A DNA stretch of 64,000 nt from Carnobacterium inhibens subsp. inhibens DSM 13024 (GCF_000746825.1 NZ_JQIV01000006.1:930001-994000); one strand, 5' to 3'. Positions 54,000-62,846 are shown, counted from the stretch's first letter. A program made the numbers and translations. Notes: a model not told the origin generated them from the letters alone.

Positions 54000-55265
54000 T
54001 TATTCTTTGATTAAAGGCGGTTCTTCCACAAAGTATAGTGCTATTCCTCCAATAATGAAAAGAATAATCAAAGCGAAAACCCCATTTAATGAATTCCCTG
54101 TTATTTGAGAAGTAATCCCTACTAAAAGCGGGCCAATAACTGCTGCAAATTTGCCGAAGATATTGTAGAAACCAAAAAACTCATTTGCATTTTCCTTAGG
54201 AATCAACTGCCCAAATAGCGAACGACTAAGTGATTGAACTCCTCCTTGAGCTGTTCCTACTAAAACGGCTAATACAATAAACGTCAGTAATGAATCTAAA
54301 CTTAAAGCGAAAATACAAATAAAGGTATAGGTCGCTATCCCAACGTAAATCATTTTTTTATTACCAAATTGACCAGCTAGTATTCCATACAAAATAGAGA
54401 AAGGAAAAGCCACTAATTGAGTAATCATCATGACAATAATCAAATCATTTGTTGAAAGTCCGACATCTGAACCAATAGAGGTTGCCATTTTGAAGATGGT
54501 TCCTACCCCATCAATATAGAAGAAATACGCGATTAAAAATAAGAATACATTACGATGTTGACGAACATTTTTAATGGTTTTCCATAGTCTTAAAAAACTG
54601 TTTTTAATGACATGAGGCTGCTTTTCGATGTATGTTTTCTGTTTTACATTTTTCCAATAAGGAATAGTGAAGACAAACCACCATAGAGCTGTGGCAACAA
54701 ACCCACCTTTAATAAGAGCAATTTGCGAAATAGGCAAAATACCTGTTAATTGGAAGATAATAAAAATAACAAACGGAATGGAACTGCCAATATAACCCCA
54801 TCCGTAACCAGCACTTGATATACGATCCATTCGGTTTGGCGTTGTGGAGTCTACTAATGAGGCATCATAAAAAATATTTGCCGCACTAAATCCAATCGAT
54901 GAGAATGCATAAAGGATCAATAACAACTGCCAATTTTCATCTGAAATGAATGCAAAACTAATTGTCGCAATAATTCCCAATCCTGTCGCTAAAGTGAACA
55001 TCGGATTCCGATATCCTTTATAATCAGCTATAGCTCCTAATATAGGCGCCAACATTGAAACGACCAATGTCCCAATTGAATTGGCGTACCCCAGATAAGC
55101 CGTTGAATTAGCCGCACTAACATCAGCACCTGTAGCTACAGCTTTAAAAAACAAAGGAAAAACAGCTGTGGTAATCATGATAGAATAAGCTGAGTTAGCC
55201 CAATCTTGTAAAATCCAACTTTTTTCAATTTTTGTATAGTTAAATTTCCTTTTTTCTTTTCCCAT
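54000..55265 (-). CDS. MFS transporter of the UMF1 (Atg22-like) family
   Basis: A 421-residue transporter with 12 membrane segments. The start WILQDWANSAYSIMITTAVFP and later GVQSLSRSLFGQLIPKENANEFFGFYN are the hallmark regions of the UMF1/Atg22 group, which in yeast effluxes vacuolar amino acids. I place the start at ATG 55263-55265. An upstream TTG overlaps the preceding gene's stop. The adjacent phosphodiesterase gene is cotranscribed, so the exported or imported compound could be its product. Confidence 0.88.
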   Translation of the reverse strand: MGKEKRKFNYTKIEKSWILQDWANSAYSIMITTAVFPLFFKAVATGADVSAANSTAYLGYANSIGTLVVSMLAPILGAIADYKGYRNPMFTLATGLGIIATISFAFISDENWQLLLILYAFSSIGFSAANIFYDASLVDSTTPNRMDRISSAGYGWGYIGSSIPFVIFIIFQLTGILPISQIALIKGGFVATALWWFVFTIPYWKNVKQKTYIEKQPHVIKNSFLRLWKTIKNVRQHRNVFLFLIAYFFYIDGVGTIFKMATSIGSDVGLSTNDLIIVMMITQLVAFPFSILYGILAGQFGNKKMIYVGIATYTFICIFALSLDSLLTFIVLAVLVGTAQGGVQSLSRSLFGQLIPKENANEFFGFYNIFGKFAAVIGPLLVGITSQITGNSLNGVFALIILFIIGGIALYFVEEPPLIKE

Positions 55266-55285
55266 TATTCGCTCACTTCTTTCAC

Positions 55286-56563
55286 TCAATTAAATAATCC
55301 TTTTAAAACCTCTCCATCAACAGATTGTGGGAATGTTAATCCCATTGCGTGTAAAAAGGTCGGTCCTTCGTCAATCAATCGTGCTGATGGGATGCGTGCG
55401 TTTGAATTGATTCCTGGACCTGAAATGAATAATGTCGTTTCGTAGTTCTCTTTTTGAGGACTATATCCATGTGTTCCTTTGTGAAAAGTCGTTTCTTCAT
55501 TATCCTTAATCTCTTCTAAGAAAGGACCATCGCTGTCATTGATAAAGTAATACCCTTTTTTTGCTTCAACTAAAAAGCTGCAATTATCATCGGCTCCTAA
55601 ATGACCAGCTTCTTCTTGAGTATAGATTGTTTCAATTTGTTCAGGATATTGTGCCAAACTATGTTTCACTTCTGCTAAATCTACTCCAGGTTTTGTATAG
55701 ATGTAACAAGACCCATCTGCTCCTTTAGCTAAAACATCCCACTCTTTGATCATTCCATCTTTAGTTTCTTTTAACCACCCTTTTGTTTTAAACAATTGAT
55801 TCAATCTGACTACTGTATGGGTATCTAATTGATAGTGGTCTCCGAATAGTGCCAATACGGTTTCTTCAAAGATACCTTGTTCTTTCATTGCTGTAACGAT
55901 TTGGCTCAAATGCTCATCCATCCGTCTAATAGCCGCTTTAGATTCTTGCGTATCCACTCCGTAATGGTGTCTTGTACTGTCTAAATCGACTAGGTGAATT
56001 GCCATTAAATCAGGATTTTTAGTCTTAATCGTATCAACAATTCCAGCTGTCAAAAAATGATCCAGTTCGGGTTGATTGATTCCATTACGCATTTTGCCAA
56101 ATTTCCGATCCAGATCAAAGATAAACTTTGGTGAAGAAGACCATAATGAGATAAGAGTTTGTGATTGCCAAGGTTGATTAGCAAATATCTCAGTAAGGTT
56201 ATAGTTAATTGCTTTGCTTCGACCTGTCACTGGCCATAAAAAAGAAGCCGTTTTATATCCAGCTTTGTGAGCAACATCAAAAAGTGTTGGTACTTTAATA
56301 TCTTTAGCATACCAATGCCAATCTGGTGACTGACGTTTTGGTTGTGTATATGTATTATTCGTAATACCATGTTTATTTGGGTATACCCCTGTTACGATCG
56401 AAGTATGCGCCATATACGTTAGGGATGGGTAAACGGTTTCTACTTTCTCTACTAGTGCACTTCGGTTCAATAGATAGTTAAACGTTGGCAATGTGCGTGC
56501 ATACTCTAAATCTTTTGTTCCAAAGGCATCTAAAGAAATCATATATAAGCGTTGTTTCATCAT
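55286..56563 (-). CDS. alkaline phosphatase superfamily phosphodiesterase/nucleotide pyrophosphatase
   Basis: A 425-residue enzyme without a signal peptide. Metal-site motifs of the nucleotide pyrophosphatase/phosphodiesterase group are visible: MISLDAFG near residue 8, the nucleophile Thr in YMAHTSIVTGVYPNKHGITNN, IHLVDLDSTRHHYG and LFGDHYQLDTH, with KGTHGYSP near the end. It probably hydrolyses a phosphodiester or pyrophosphate in the cytoplasm. The transporter gene follows with 20 bases between. A terminator and structured RNA lie 105 bases upstream. Confidence 0.88.
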   Translation of the reverse strand: MMKQRLYMISLDAFGTKDLEYARTLPTFNYLLNRSALVEKVETVYPSLTYMAHTSIVTGVYPNKHGITNNTYTQPKRQSPDWHWYAKDIKVPTLFDVAHKAGYKTASFLWPVTGRSKAINYNLTEIFANQPWQSQTLISLWSSSPKFIFDLDRKFGKMRNGINQPELDHFLTAGIVDTIKTKNPDLMAIHLVDLDSTRHHYGVDTQESKAAIRRMDEHLSQIVTAMKEQGIFEETVLALFGDHYQLDTHTVVRLNQLFKTKGWLKETKDGMIKEWDVLAKGADGSCYIYTKPGVDLAEVKHSLAQYPEQIETIYTQEEAGHLGADDNCSFLVEAKKGYYFINDSDGPFLEEIKDNEETTFHKGTHGYSPQKENYETTLFISGPGINSNARIPSARLIDEGPTFLHAMGLTFPQSVDGEVLKGLFN

Positions 56564-56670
56564 GTATTCTTCCTCCTTATCCCTTCTGTTATCTCATATA
56601 CTTACTTTTGAGAAAGGATACTACTGATATTTTTTGTGTAACATATTCTTTATCATTTTTAATTTTGTAC

Positions 56671-56704
56671 AAAAAAAAAGTACTGATAAAATCAGTACTT
56701 TTTC
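56671..56704 (-). terminator. terminator of the structured RNA
   Basis: Minus strand AAGTACTGAT-TTT-ATCAGTACTT, a perfect ten-base stem followed by nine T. It lies 108 bases before the phosphodiesterase start codon, so it could either end a separate RNA or attenuate that gene. Confidence 0.92.
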
Positions 56705-56888
56705 CGACAGTATTCATTTGCATAAATAGGTCCCTTGAATTCCACAAAACAGAGGGGTCCAAACACCTGCATCTTGCAGTTGTACATAAGTACGGTTGTG
56801 CCCTGTCTAAAGTTCCAATCACTTGTCGCCGCAGCGAAATGACCGAAGTCACCTGATTGGAGGTCAACTCATCGCATGAATATACTTT
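56671..56888 (-). ncRNA. candidate structured RNA of unknown family
   Basis: On the minus strand a promoter (TTGTGT, 17 bases, TAAAGT) precedes about 200 bases of dense pairing that ends at a strong terminator. The ends pair: TATTCATGC with GCAAATGAATA (two-base bulge). Inside, CCAATCA (56854-56860) and TGATTGG (56815-56821) enclose two hairpins, GTGAC-TTCG-GTCAT and TCGC-TGCG-GCGA, making a three-way junction. Further on are GTAC-TTAT-GTAC and CTGCA-AGA-TGCAG, bracketed by ACAGGG and CCCTCTGT. No protein frame here has a ribosome binding site. It does not look like 6S, SRP, tmRNA, RNase P, T-box or a common riboswitch. Confidence 0.6.
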
Positions 56889-57044
56889 ACCATGAGTAAT
56901 CATTAAACACAAGTCTTTTTCTATTATTTATATTTAATCGCACTACCAGTACCTTCATTCACTTTTATTTGACACGATTAAGTTCGAACTTTTTCACTGT
57001 ACTCCTTAATTTAAATGCCTTCTTTTCACTTTCCATGCGTATCA

Positions 57045-57074
57045 TTGGTACTAACAAATGAGCTGTTCTATAAT
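57045..57074 (+). promoter_or_regulatory. promoter for the gene at 57142
   Basis: TTGGTA (57045-57050) and TATAAT (57069-57074) are 18 bases apart, giving a leader of about 60 bases. The rest of 56890-57141 shows no gene. Confidence 0.55.
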
Positions 57075-57141
57075 GAAGTTGACTCATTAGAATAGTTGAT
57101 CTCATTACTAGGCAAAGCTTGAATGTTAAGGAGGTCTTTTT

Positions 57142-57567
57142 ATGAAAGAAGAAGTTATTGTAGACTATTTAAAGCGTCATGGTTTGGAAGCAAAGAGCGG
57201 AAAGACTATTTTGGTTGAAAGAAAAACGCGCAAACGAAAATGGTATGCTGCTTTGCTAGGAAAAAATGAAACAGAAAAAATCTTTCTCAATTTTGCAGAA
57301 AGAGAGTTCGTTATTCTCCCAATCGCTCAAGATGCTATGACCCTTATTGAAGGCGACTATGCTCAGGTTCCCTTGATCGAAGTTAAATCTATTTATTTTA
57401 AAAAACAACCTAGCTTCTATTCTCTAATGATTCAATACAACAACGCTACTGAAACCGATGATCGGATAAAAAAATACAAAGTCCCTAAAGAAGTCCCTGA
57501 TTCCCCTTGGCATGCAAAGAATCTTGAAAATTTAATTGACCGTTTTGGTTTAACAGAACCCAAATAA
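57142..57567 (+). CDS. hypothetical protein
   Basis: A 141-residue soluble protein with AAGGAGG upstream of the ATG. It is rich in lysine in its N-terminal third (KSGKTILVERKTRKRKWYAALLGK) and alternates beta-strand-like stretches (FVILPIAQDAM, VPLIEVKSIYFKKQ, FYSLMIQYNN), which resembles small PH-like or SHOCT-less single-domain proteins of Lactobacillales, but no family is certain. No signal peptide or cysteine motif. Its own promoter and terminator make it monocistronic. Confidence 0.65.
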   Translation: MKEEVIVDYLKRHGLEAKSGKTILVERKTRKRKWYAALLGKNETEKIFLNFAEREFVILPIAQDAMTLIEGDYAQVPLIEVKSIYFKKQPSFYSLMIQYNNATETDDRIKKYKVPKEVPDSPWHAKNLENLIDRFGLTEPK

Positions 57568-57574
57568 ACAGTCT

Positions 57575-57613
57575 AAAAAAAGAGGCTAGGACTTTTGTCC
57601 TAGTCTCTTTTTC
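57575..57613. terminator. bidirectional terminator
   Basis: AAAAAGAGGCTAGGAC pairs with GTCCTAGTCTCTTTTT with one mismatch and a four-base loop. Confidence 0.9.
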
Positions 57614-57659
57614 GTTTTCTGGTCGTTCTTCTTAACTACTTTATGTCTTTATTTATTTT

Positions 57660-58040
57660 TTAATTTTGGATGACTTCGATTTTATAACCATCTGGATCCG
57701 TAACGAAAAAATAATTAGCCGCATTATTAGGAAGCTCTTTTAGATCTGTCACTTCATAACCACTAGCTTTATATTCTTCTTGAGTTGCTCCTAGATCATC
57801 GACTCCCATTGCAATATGTCCGTAACCATTTCCAAGTGTATAAGGTTCTTCTTGGTCATAGTTATAGGTTAATTCTAGTTCATAATCGTCTCCCTCTAAA
57901 GCAAGATAGACTAATGTGAATTTAAGTTCTGGAAAATCTAATCGTCGAGCCTCTTTAAACCCTAATACTTTAGTATAAAAGTCCATTGATTTTTCTAAAT
58001 CTTTCACACGAATACAAGTGTGCAACATTTTTTTAGCCAT
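57660..58040 (-). CDS. gloA: lactoylglutathione lyase (glyoxalase I)
   Basis: A 126-residue single-domain glyoxalase I. Metal ligands occur at HTCIRV, ELELTYN, GYGHIAMGVDD and GYKIEVIQ, and the LEKSMDFYTKVLGF segment is typical. It converts the methylglyoxal hemithioacetal to a lactoyl thiol. It is the last of three clustered genes (GNAT, VOC, GloA) on this strand, with a 77-base gap to the previous VOC gene. Confidence 0.92.
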   Translation of the reverse strand: MAKKMLHTCIRVKDLEKSMDFYTKVLGFKEARRLDFPELKFTLVYLALEGDDYELELTYNYDQEEPYTLGNGYGHIAMGVDDLGATQEEYKASGYEVTDLKELPNNAANYFFVTDPDGYKIEVIQN

Positions 58041-58117
58041 ATATATTTCATCCTTTCATTACCCTAATTTGTACTTCTTTATCTTAATACAATTTCAGTA
58101 AGAGTTCAAACCATAAG

Positions 58118-58498
58118 TTATTCATGTAATTCTAACGGTAAATCATCTGGATCTCTAAAAAAAGTGAATCGCCCGCCTGTGTATTCATCTACTCGTACTG
58201 GCTCTGTTTCGATTCCTTTTTGGTTTAACTCTTGAATCGTTTCATCAAAATTGTCTACATAAAAACATAAGTGCCTTAAACCAACCGCTTCTGGTTGTGT
58301 TGGTCGTTTTGATGGTTCAGGAAAAGAAAACAATTCAATTTCACTATCTCCTAATTTTAAATCTAACTTATAAGAATCTCTTTCTGAACGATAATTTTCG
58401 CGTATAATTTCAAAGCCTAATACTTCCGCATAAAATTGTTTGGATTTTTGATAGTCAGATGCAATAATAGCTACGTGATGAATTTTTTTAATGTTCAT
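58118..58498 (-). CDS. VOC family protein (glyoxalase/YaeR-like)
   Basis: A 126-residue VOC protein. IHHVAIIASDYQKSKQFYAEVLGFEIIRENYR and GLRHLCFYVDNF carry the metal-ligand positions, with ELHE at the C-terminus. The sequence matches the SMU1112c/YaeR branch rather than classical GloA. The ligand is unknown. It begins 22 bases after the GNAT gene, so both are probably one transcript. Confidence 0.87.
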   Translation of the reverse strand: MNIKKIHHVAIIASDYQKSKQFYAEVLGFEIIRENYRSERDSYKLDLKLGDSEIELFSFPEPSKRPTQPEAVGLRHLCFYVDNFDETIQELNQKGIETEPVRVDEYTGGRFTFFRDPDDLPLELHE

Positions 58499-58520
58499 AA
58501 AGTAATTCCTCCAACTCTTT

Positions 58521-59057
58521 TTAGATATCTCGAATCATTTCAATACTAGTAAAGTCTGGATTTTCATTATCAATGATATCTTGAAGATAAGTGAATCCCA
58601 ACGCTTTGTAAAATGCATAATTCTCTTTATTCGATTTAAAGAAACTGACCAATTGAGTACTGTTTCCTAACAATTGCTGCATTTGAGTCAAATGATTGAC
58701 CAAACGTGTACCAATTCCTTTTCTTATATAGCTGTCATCGACATACAACACAAAAACTTTCCCTACTTTTGAGTCTACAATTCCTCCACCAATTACTCCA
58801 ATAATTTTTTTATCTAATCGAGCAACGATCCAACCGCTCCATTTAGCCGATACTTCTTCAATTTCACTAAGGATTCTTTGAGGATTGTAATATTCTTCAA
58901 CCTTTTCTTGTACTTTTTGCTGATCTTTTACAGCCGCAGCCGTGCAAGCATACCCTTGTGTACAAATAGCCACAATTTCATCCACATCTTCAGGTGTAGC
59001 CATTTCAATTCGAACCTCTTCAACAGTTGACTGCTCTTCAATCTCTTCATGTTTCAT
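58521..59057 (-). CDS. GNAT family N-acetyltransferase
   Basis: A 178-residue GNAT. Residues 15-30 (EVRIEMATPEDVDEIVAIC) begin the fold, the acetyl-CoA site is VLYVDDSYIRKGIGTRLVNHL near residue 110 (R-x-x-G-I-G-T motif) and FYKALGFTY closes it. The substrate is not predictable. It heads a cluster with two VOC-family genes. Confidence 0.85.
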   Translation of the reverse strand: MKHEEIEEQSTVEEVRIEMATPEDVDEIVAICTQGYACTAAAVKDQQKVQEKVEEYYNPQRILSEIEEVSAKWSGWIVARLDKKIIGVIGGGIVDSKVGKVFVLYVDDSYIRKGIGTRLVNHLTQMQQLLGNSTQLVSFFKSNKENYAFYKALGFTYLQDIIDNENPDFTSIEMIRDI

Positions 59058-59265
59058 ACTTTTGCTCCTCTATTCAAATTCCCAATAAAGCATCTAGCTA
59101 TTTTACCCTTTTTCAGCTATATTTTCTTGGCTTATTTAAACTAGCATTAAATCATTGGTTTGTCACGAGCTTACTGCTTTAAATCAAAAACATTTTTTTG
59201 CTGCTTTAGGATCATTTACGGTATACTTCTTATAGTCTATTTTTATAAGGAGGGATACAAGTCAA

Positions 59266-60189
59266 TTGTCTATTAGCAGTATTATTTTGCAACAATTAGG
59301 TAGCATGTTCGTCCTGATCTTTTTTGGGTATATCCTTGTAAAAAGAAATGTTTTAAATCCATCTGGCACTAAACAAATTGCTAATATGTTAGCAAACTTT
59401 ATCACTCCTGTACTTCTATTTATGTCGTTTCAGCAACCCTATCAATCTACTCAATTCAAGTGGTTTTTAGCGACTGTTGGAATTGCGATTTTATTGATGG
59501 CTGCACGTATCATAGTTAATTACTTTTTCTTACGTAACGCTTCTCGAACCGACCGTTATGCAACAACATTTACCAATGCAGGATTTATTGGGATTCCATT
59601 AGTCCAAGCTGTTCTTGGTTTCGAAGGAGTTTTCTTTGTATCTGCTTATAGTACAGTGACGAATATTTTACAACGGACTTATGGCATTTACATCATTTCC
59701 GGTGATAAATCGTTGATTACTCCAAGAAATTCCTTTTTGAACCCAGCCTCTTTAGGCTCACTGGTTGGATTGATTTTTTATTTGCTACAAATCGAACTGC
59801 CCACTATTATGAGCGACTCGCTCTATACTATTTCTGATTTAAATACACCTTTAGCTATGATTTTATTAGGCAGTTATGTAGCAGAATCAAAATTAGCAGA
59901 TGTTTTTACTCATCGACGAGCTTATTGGACCACCTTTTTAGCTTTAATCTTATCTCCGCTTATCAGTATCGCTATATTATGGCTTTTGCCTTTAGATAAC
60001 TACTTAGTCTTTTTTGTATTAGCGATTGCGACTTCTGCACCTATCGCTGTCAATACAGCTTTGTTCTCACAGCTTTATGGTGGAGATTATGAATACGGCG
60101 CTCGCTTAGTCGTCTTATCAACGTTACTTTCACTTATCAGTATGCCGTTAGTTTTAAGTATTGCTGAATTTGCTTTCTCAATGAATTAA
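59266..60189 (+). CDS. AEC family transporter (auxin efflux carrier type)
   Basis: A 307-residue membrane protein with ten predicted helices, starting at TTG after GGAGGG. The family pattern is clear: FGYILVKRNVLNPSGTKQIANML near the start, TFTNAGFIGIPLVQAVLG near 110 and a second bundle with SDLNTPLAMILLGSYVAE and ATSAPIAVNTALF. In lactic bacteria AEC members carry malate or other organic anions; the substrate here is not clear. Confidence 0.87.
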   Translation: MSISSIILQQLGSMFVLIFFGYILVKRNVLNPSGTKQIANMLANFITPVLLFMSFQQPYQSTQFKWFLATVGIAILLMAARIIVNYFFLRNASRTDRYATTFTNAGFIGIPLVQAVLGFEGVFFVSAYSTVTNILQRTYGIYIISGDKSLITPRNSFLNPASLGSLVGLIFYLLQIELPTIMSDSLYTISDLNTPLAMILLGSYVAESKLADVFTHRRAYWTTFLALILSPLISIAILWLLPLDNYLVFFVLAIATSAPIAVNTALFSQLYGGDYEYGARLVVLSTLLSLISMPLVLSIAEFAFSMN

Positions 60190-60200
60190 CGAACCAACTT

Positions 60201-60252
60201 AAAAAAGAAGTAACACTTGAGTGGAAATGCTCTCAAACGTTACTTCTTTTTA
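60201..60252. terminator. bidirectional terminator between the AEC gene and the tRNA
   Basis: AAAAAAGAAGTAACACTTGA and its near-exact complement form a 20-base stem with one or two mismatches and T-runs on both strands. Confidence 0.9.
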
Positions 60253-60268
60253 CTATGTACTGTACGTA

Positions 60269-60352
60269 TGCGGCCGAGAAGATTCGAACTTCCACGGGAG
60301 AACCTCCCACTAGCCCCTCAAGCTAACGCGTCTACCATTCCGCCACGGCCGC
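60269..60352 (-). tRNA. tRNA-Leu (anticodon GAG)
   Basis: An 84-base class II tRNA. The acceptor GCGGCCG pairs with CGGCCGC, the D-loop carries TGGTAGACG, the anticodon loop is TT-GAG-GG closed by TTAGC/GCTAG (one G-U), a long variable arm (GTGGGAGGTTCTCCCGT) follows and the T-arm reads GTTCGAATC. The discriminator base is A and CCA is not encoded. It decodes CUC/CUU leucine codons. Confidence 0.97.
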
Positions 60353-60563
60353 TTATTCATAACAAAGATTATTATAGCAACGTTTTTGAAGATTGTAAAG
60401 ATGATCCATTATCTATTCTCAAAAGAATCGCACTAATAACTATCCTGTCTAGACGGATGACTAGATAATTAAAAAGTAACTTTGTACCTTTTTTGCAAGA
60501 AATTCTTTTTTACTCTTTCTAAGTCAAATTTTTCTATTAATAAACTTTTATAGTTTTGATTAC

Positions 60564-61475
60564 TCACTCAAAATATGTCCATCTACCTTTTCCTTTAGAT
60601 TGGTAATAGTGATGAAGTATGTTCCAAATTCTCTTAGCAGACAGCTTATTGCCACACCATTTGCAGATCACAGATGTGGTTATTTTTTGATCTGGAAATA
60701 ACCTCTTATACTCTTCAGCATGACGAATAACGATCCCCGATATTAGTTCCTCGTGACCGCAACATTTACAAGTACAGGTCCAACTTCTAGTGAAATCATC
60801 CATAAATACGCCACATTGAGAACATGTTATTCCCCTTTTTAATTTTTCACTTTCATAATTTGGGATATCAGTGAAAATTGAACTCTCCATATGTAATGAC
60901 TTCAACTCTTCAGCAATACGCCGATGATTTTTGGTCAGCCGAGCTGAGATACCGTTAATTCTTGCAAAATGTTCATTTAACAAAGTTGGAAGCAACAACT
61001 CTTCTTGAGGCGGAGCTTGATATAAGGTGAACTGTTGGTTTACAAACACAACAAAAGCATTAACTGAAACATTAAATCCCAATTGCTCCACCAATTGACG
61101 AAGCAAAGTCTGACTACGATTTATTTGGATCAACGGACTCATAACTTCTCTCTTAGTCAACAATTTATATAGTTTTTCCGCTTCATAAAAATATTTGCCT
61201 TCATAATTTTTCACTTCATATATGCAAATACCATTTGCTGTAATTAGTAAAGAGTCGATTTGAACTACTGTTCCATTTATTTTCAATAGCAAATCATTCA
61301 ATACAAGACAATCGCATTCAAGCATTTCCGTCCTTCGATCTAAGATTTGTTCTCCTTCCAAACCTTTTACCAAATAAGCATAACGATTGCGCTCATCTTT
61401 CGACAGATTCGAGCGATTCATTAAAGATTCCATTATTAATAAACTAGACGATTTTTCTCTTTCTTTATATGCCAT
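60564..61475 (-). CDS. NERD domain protein with C-terminal zinc-ribbon-like cysteines
   Basis: About 303 residues from the ATG at 61473-61475, which has GAGGAG eight bases upstream. The NERD (nuclease-related) core is complete: QIDSLLITANGICIYEVKNYEGKYF contains the D...E-x-K pattern (here shown as IYEVKNYEG), with a Q in the following SQTLLRQL helix. The C-terminal part has CSQCG, CTCKCCG and CKWCG pairs, suggesting two zinc ribbons. It may act on DNA; the biological role of NERD proteins is not settled. A large repeat array lies directly upstream. Confidence 0.8.
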   Translation of the reverse strand: MAYKEREKSSSLLIMESLMNRSNLSKDERNRYAYLVKGLEGEQILDRRTEMLECDCLVLNDLLLKINGTVVQIDSLLITANGICIYEVKNYEGKYFYEAEKLYKLLTKREVMSPLIQINRSQTLLRQLVEQLGFNVSVNAFVVFVNQQFTLYQAPPQEELLLPTLLNEHFARINGISARLTKNHRRIAEELKSLHMESSIFTDIPNYESEKLKRGITCSQCGVFMDDFTRSWTCTCKCCGHEELISGIVIRHAEEYKRLFPDQKITTSVICKWCGNKLSAKRIWNILHHYYQSKGKGRWTYFE

Positions 61476-61668
61476 TACCTGCACTCCTCGCTTTTGCAAA
61501 TCTTCTCTATAACTTAGAGTACGTAGAAACAAGGAGGTTCTGCTTATTTTTATCCACCATAAGGAATTTTAAGATAGAGAACTTTTCGACCTCGAAAATT
61601 TTCCGATTAAAAACCATCTACTTAAGAATTAATACTAACTTTTGAGGCTATTAAAAGGTAACAGTCCT

Positions 61669-62215
61669 CTACTTCAGATTCTTAATTAATTTTTGAGAAA
61701 CTTTCTACTCTATAACCCTTCTATTCGACATTCTTAGCACATTTGGTCGCACAATTCTTCTCTATACCTGCTTTACTTCAGATTCTTAACCATTTTTTGA
61801 GAAGCTTTCTACTCTATAACCCTTCTATTCGACATTCTTAGCACATTTAGTCGCTTAATTCTTCTCTATACCTGCTCTACTTCAGATTCTTAACTATTTT
61901 TTGAGAAGCTTTCTACTCTATACCCCTTCTATCCGACATTCTTAGCACATTTGGTCGCTCATTTCTTCTCTATACACGCTCTACTTCAGATTCTTAACCA
62001 TTTTTTGAGAAGCTTTCTACTCTATACCCCTTCTATCCGACATTCTTAACACATTTGGTCGCTCAATTCTTCTCTATACACGCTCTACTTCAGATTCTTA
62101 AGTACTTTTAAGGAATCTTTCTCCTCTATAACCCTTCTATCTGACATTTTCAATACATTTGGTCGCTCATTTCTTCTCTATACACGCTCTACTTCAGATT
62201 CTTAACCATTTTCCA
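61669..62215. repeat. array of 104-base tandem repeats
   Basis: Units begin at 61669, 61773, 61877, 61981, 62085 and 62189 (last one partial), each opening CTACTTCAGATTCTTAA. The spacing is exactly 104 bases. Within a unit the second half (from CTATCCGACATTCTTAGC) aligns without gaps to the first half at about 31 of 52 bases, so the array arose from a 52-base ancestor that was doubled and then amplified. A more decayed relative may begin at 61618. As 104 is not a multiple of three and stops abound, it is not coding. Confidence 0.95.
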
Positions 62216-62497
62216 GAACAAAATCTCCTCTAAAAATCATTATGCGAAAAACCCATCAATTTCTGGAACTTTTGTCGAATTGTTAGCTCATTTAAAAACA
62301 TCTTTTTTTAACTCCGTTACCTTTCTATTGCTTTATGCTTTATGGTATGATTAAAGATACCTACTATCCCTTTTAAGAACGTTATAAAGGTTTGAAGAAA
62401 TTAAACTTAATAAATTCATTTTATAATTAGCTTCTTTGATTTATTGACAGAATTAGGTAGACAGATTTAAAAAACGAGTTGTAGAAAGGTGATAAAT

Positions 62498-62809
62498 TTG
62501 ACTTTTAAAGAGTTCGAAGAATATCTAGATGCTAATTTAGGAAGCAAAAGAATCTTTTTTGAAAAAGCTATGGATGACCAAATACGAAGAAACGCCAGAA
62601 GACAACCTGCAAAAAGGTGGAATGAAGCAAAATTAGAACGTGCTGTCGACCGTATGTGGACAGATATGGCTAGAAGTATTTATGACAAATTCAAAATCAC
62701 GATCAAAGCTAAATCTTCTGACCCTTATCAAGAATGGGTCGAATTTTTTGAAAAGAATGATGCCATTGAAAACTTAGATGAAATGATGACAGATTTAGAA
62801 TTCGAATAA
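62498..62809 (+). CDS. hypothetical small charged protein
   Basis: A 103-residue protein starting at TTG 62498, with AAAGGTGA seven bases upstream (a GTG at 62489 lies in that site). It is helical and highly charged: TFKEFEEYLDANLGSKRIF, then an Arg/Lys-rich middle (RRNARRQPAKRWNEAKLERAV) and an acidic C-terminus. No family recognised. A weak promoter, TTGACA (62444-62449) with TAAAAA 18 bases later, precedes it. Confidence 0.65.
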   Translation: MTFKEFEEYLDANLGSKRIFFEKAMDDQIRRNARRQPAKRWNEAKLERAVDRMWTDMARSIYDKFKITIKAKSSDPYQEWVEFFEKNDAIENLDEMMTDLEFE

Positions 62810-62813
62810 AAGT

Positions 62814-62840
62814 ACAGCCCTCTTACACTGCTGTTTTTTT
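62814..62840 (+). terminator. terminator of the small charged-protein gene
   Basis: ACAGC (62814-62818) pairs with GCTGT (62830-62834) and runs into seven T. The stem is short. Confidence 0.6.
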
Positions 62841-62846
62841 ATTCTA

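Noticed and set aside
56485-56856. 123-codon open frame on the plus strand
   Set aside because: It overlaps the start of the phosphodiesterase gene antisense and has no initiation site or recognisable protein features.
56589-56912. 107-codon open frame on the minus strand over the structured RNA
   Set aside because: No ribosome binding site, no domain, and it runs through the promoter, hairpins and terminator of the candidate RNA.
61669-62215. CRISPR array or replication iterons as an explanation of the 104-base array
   Set aside because: The whole unit is repeated, with no unique spacers; there is no replication initiator gene and the context is chromosomal.
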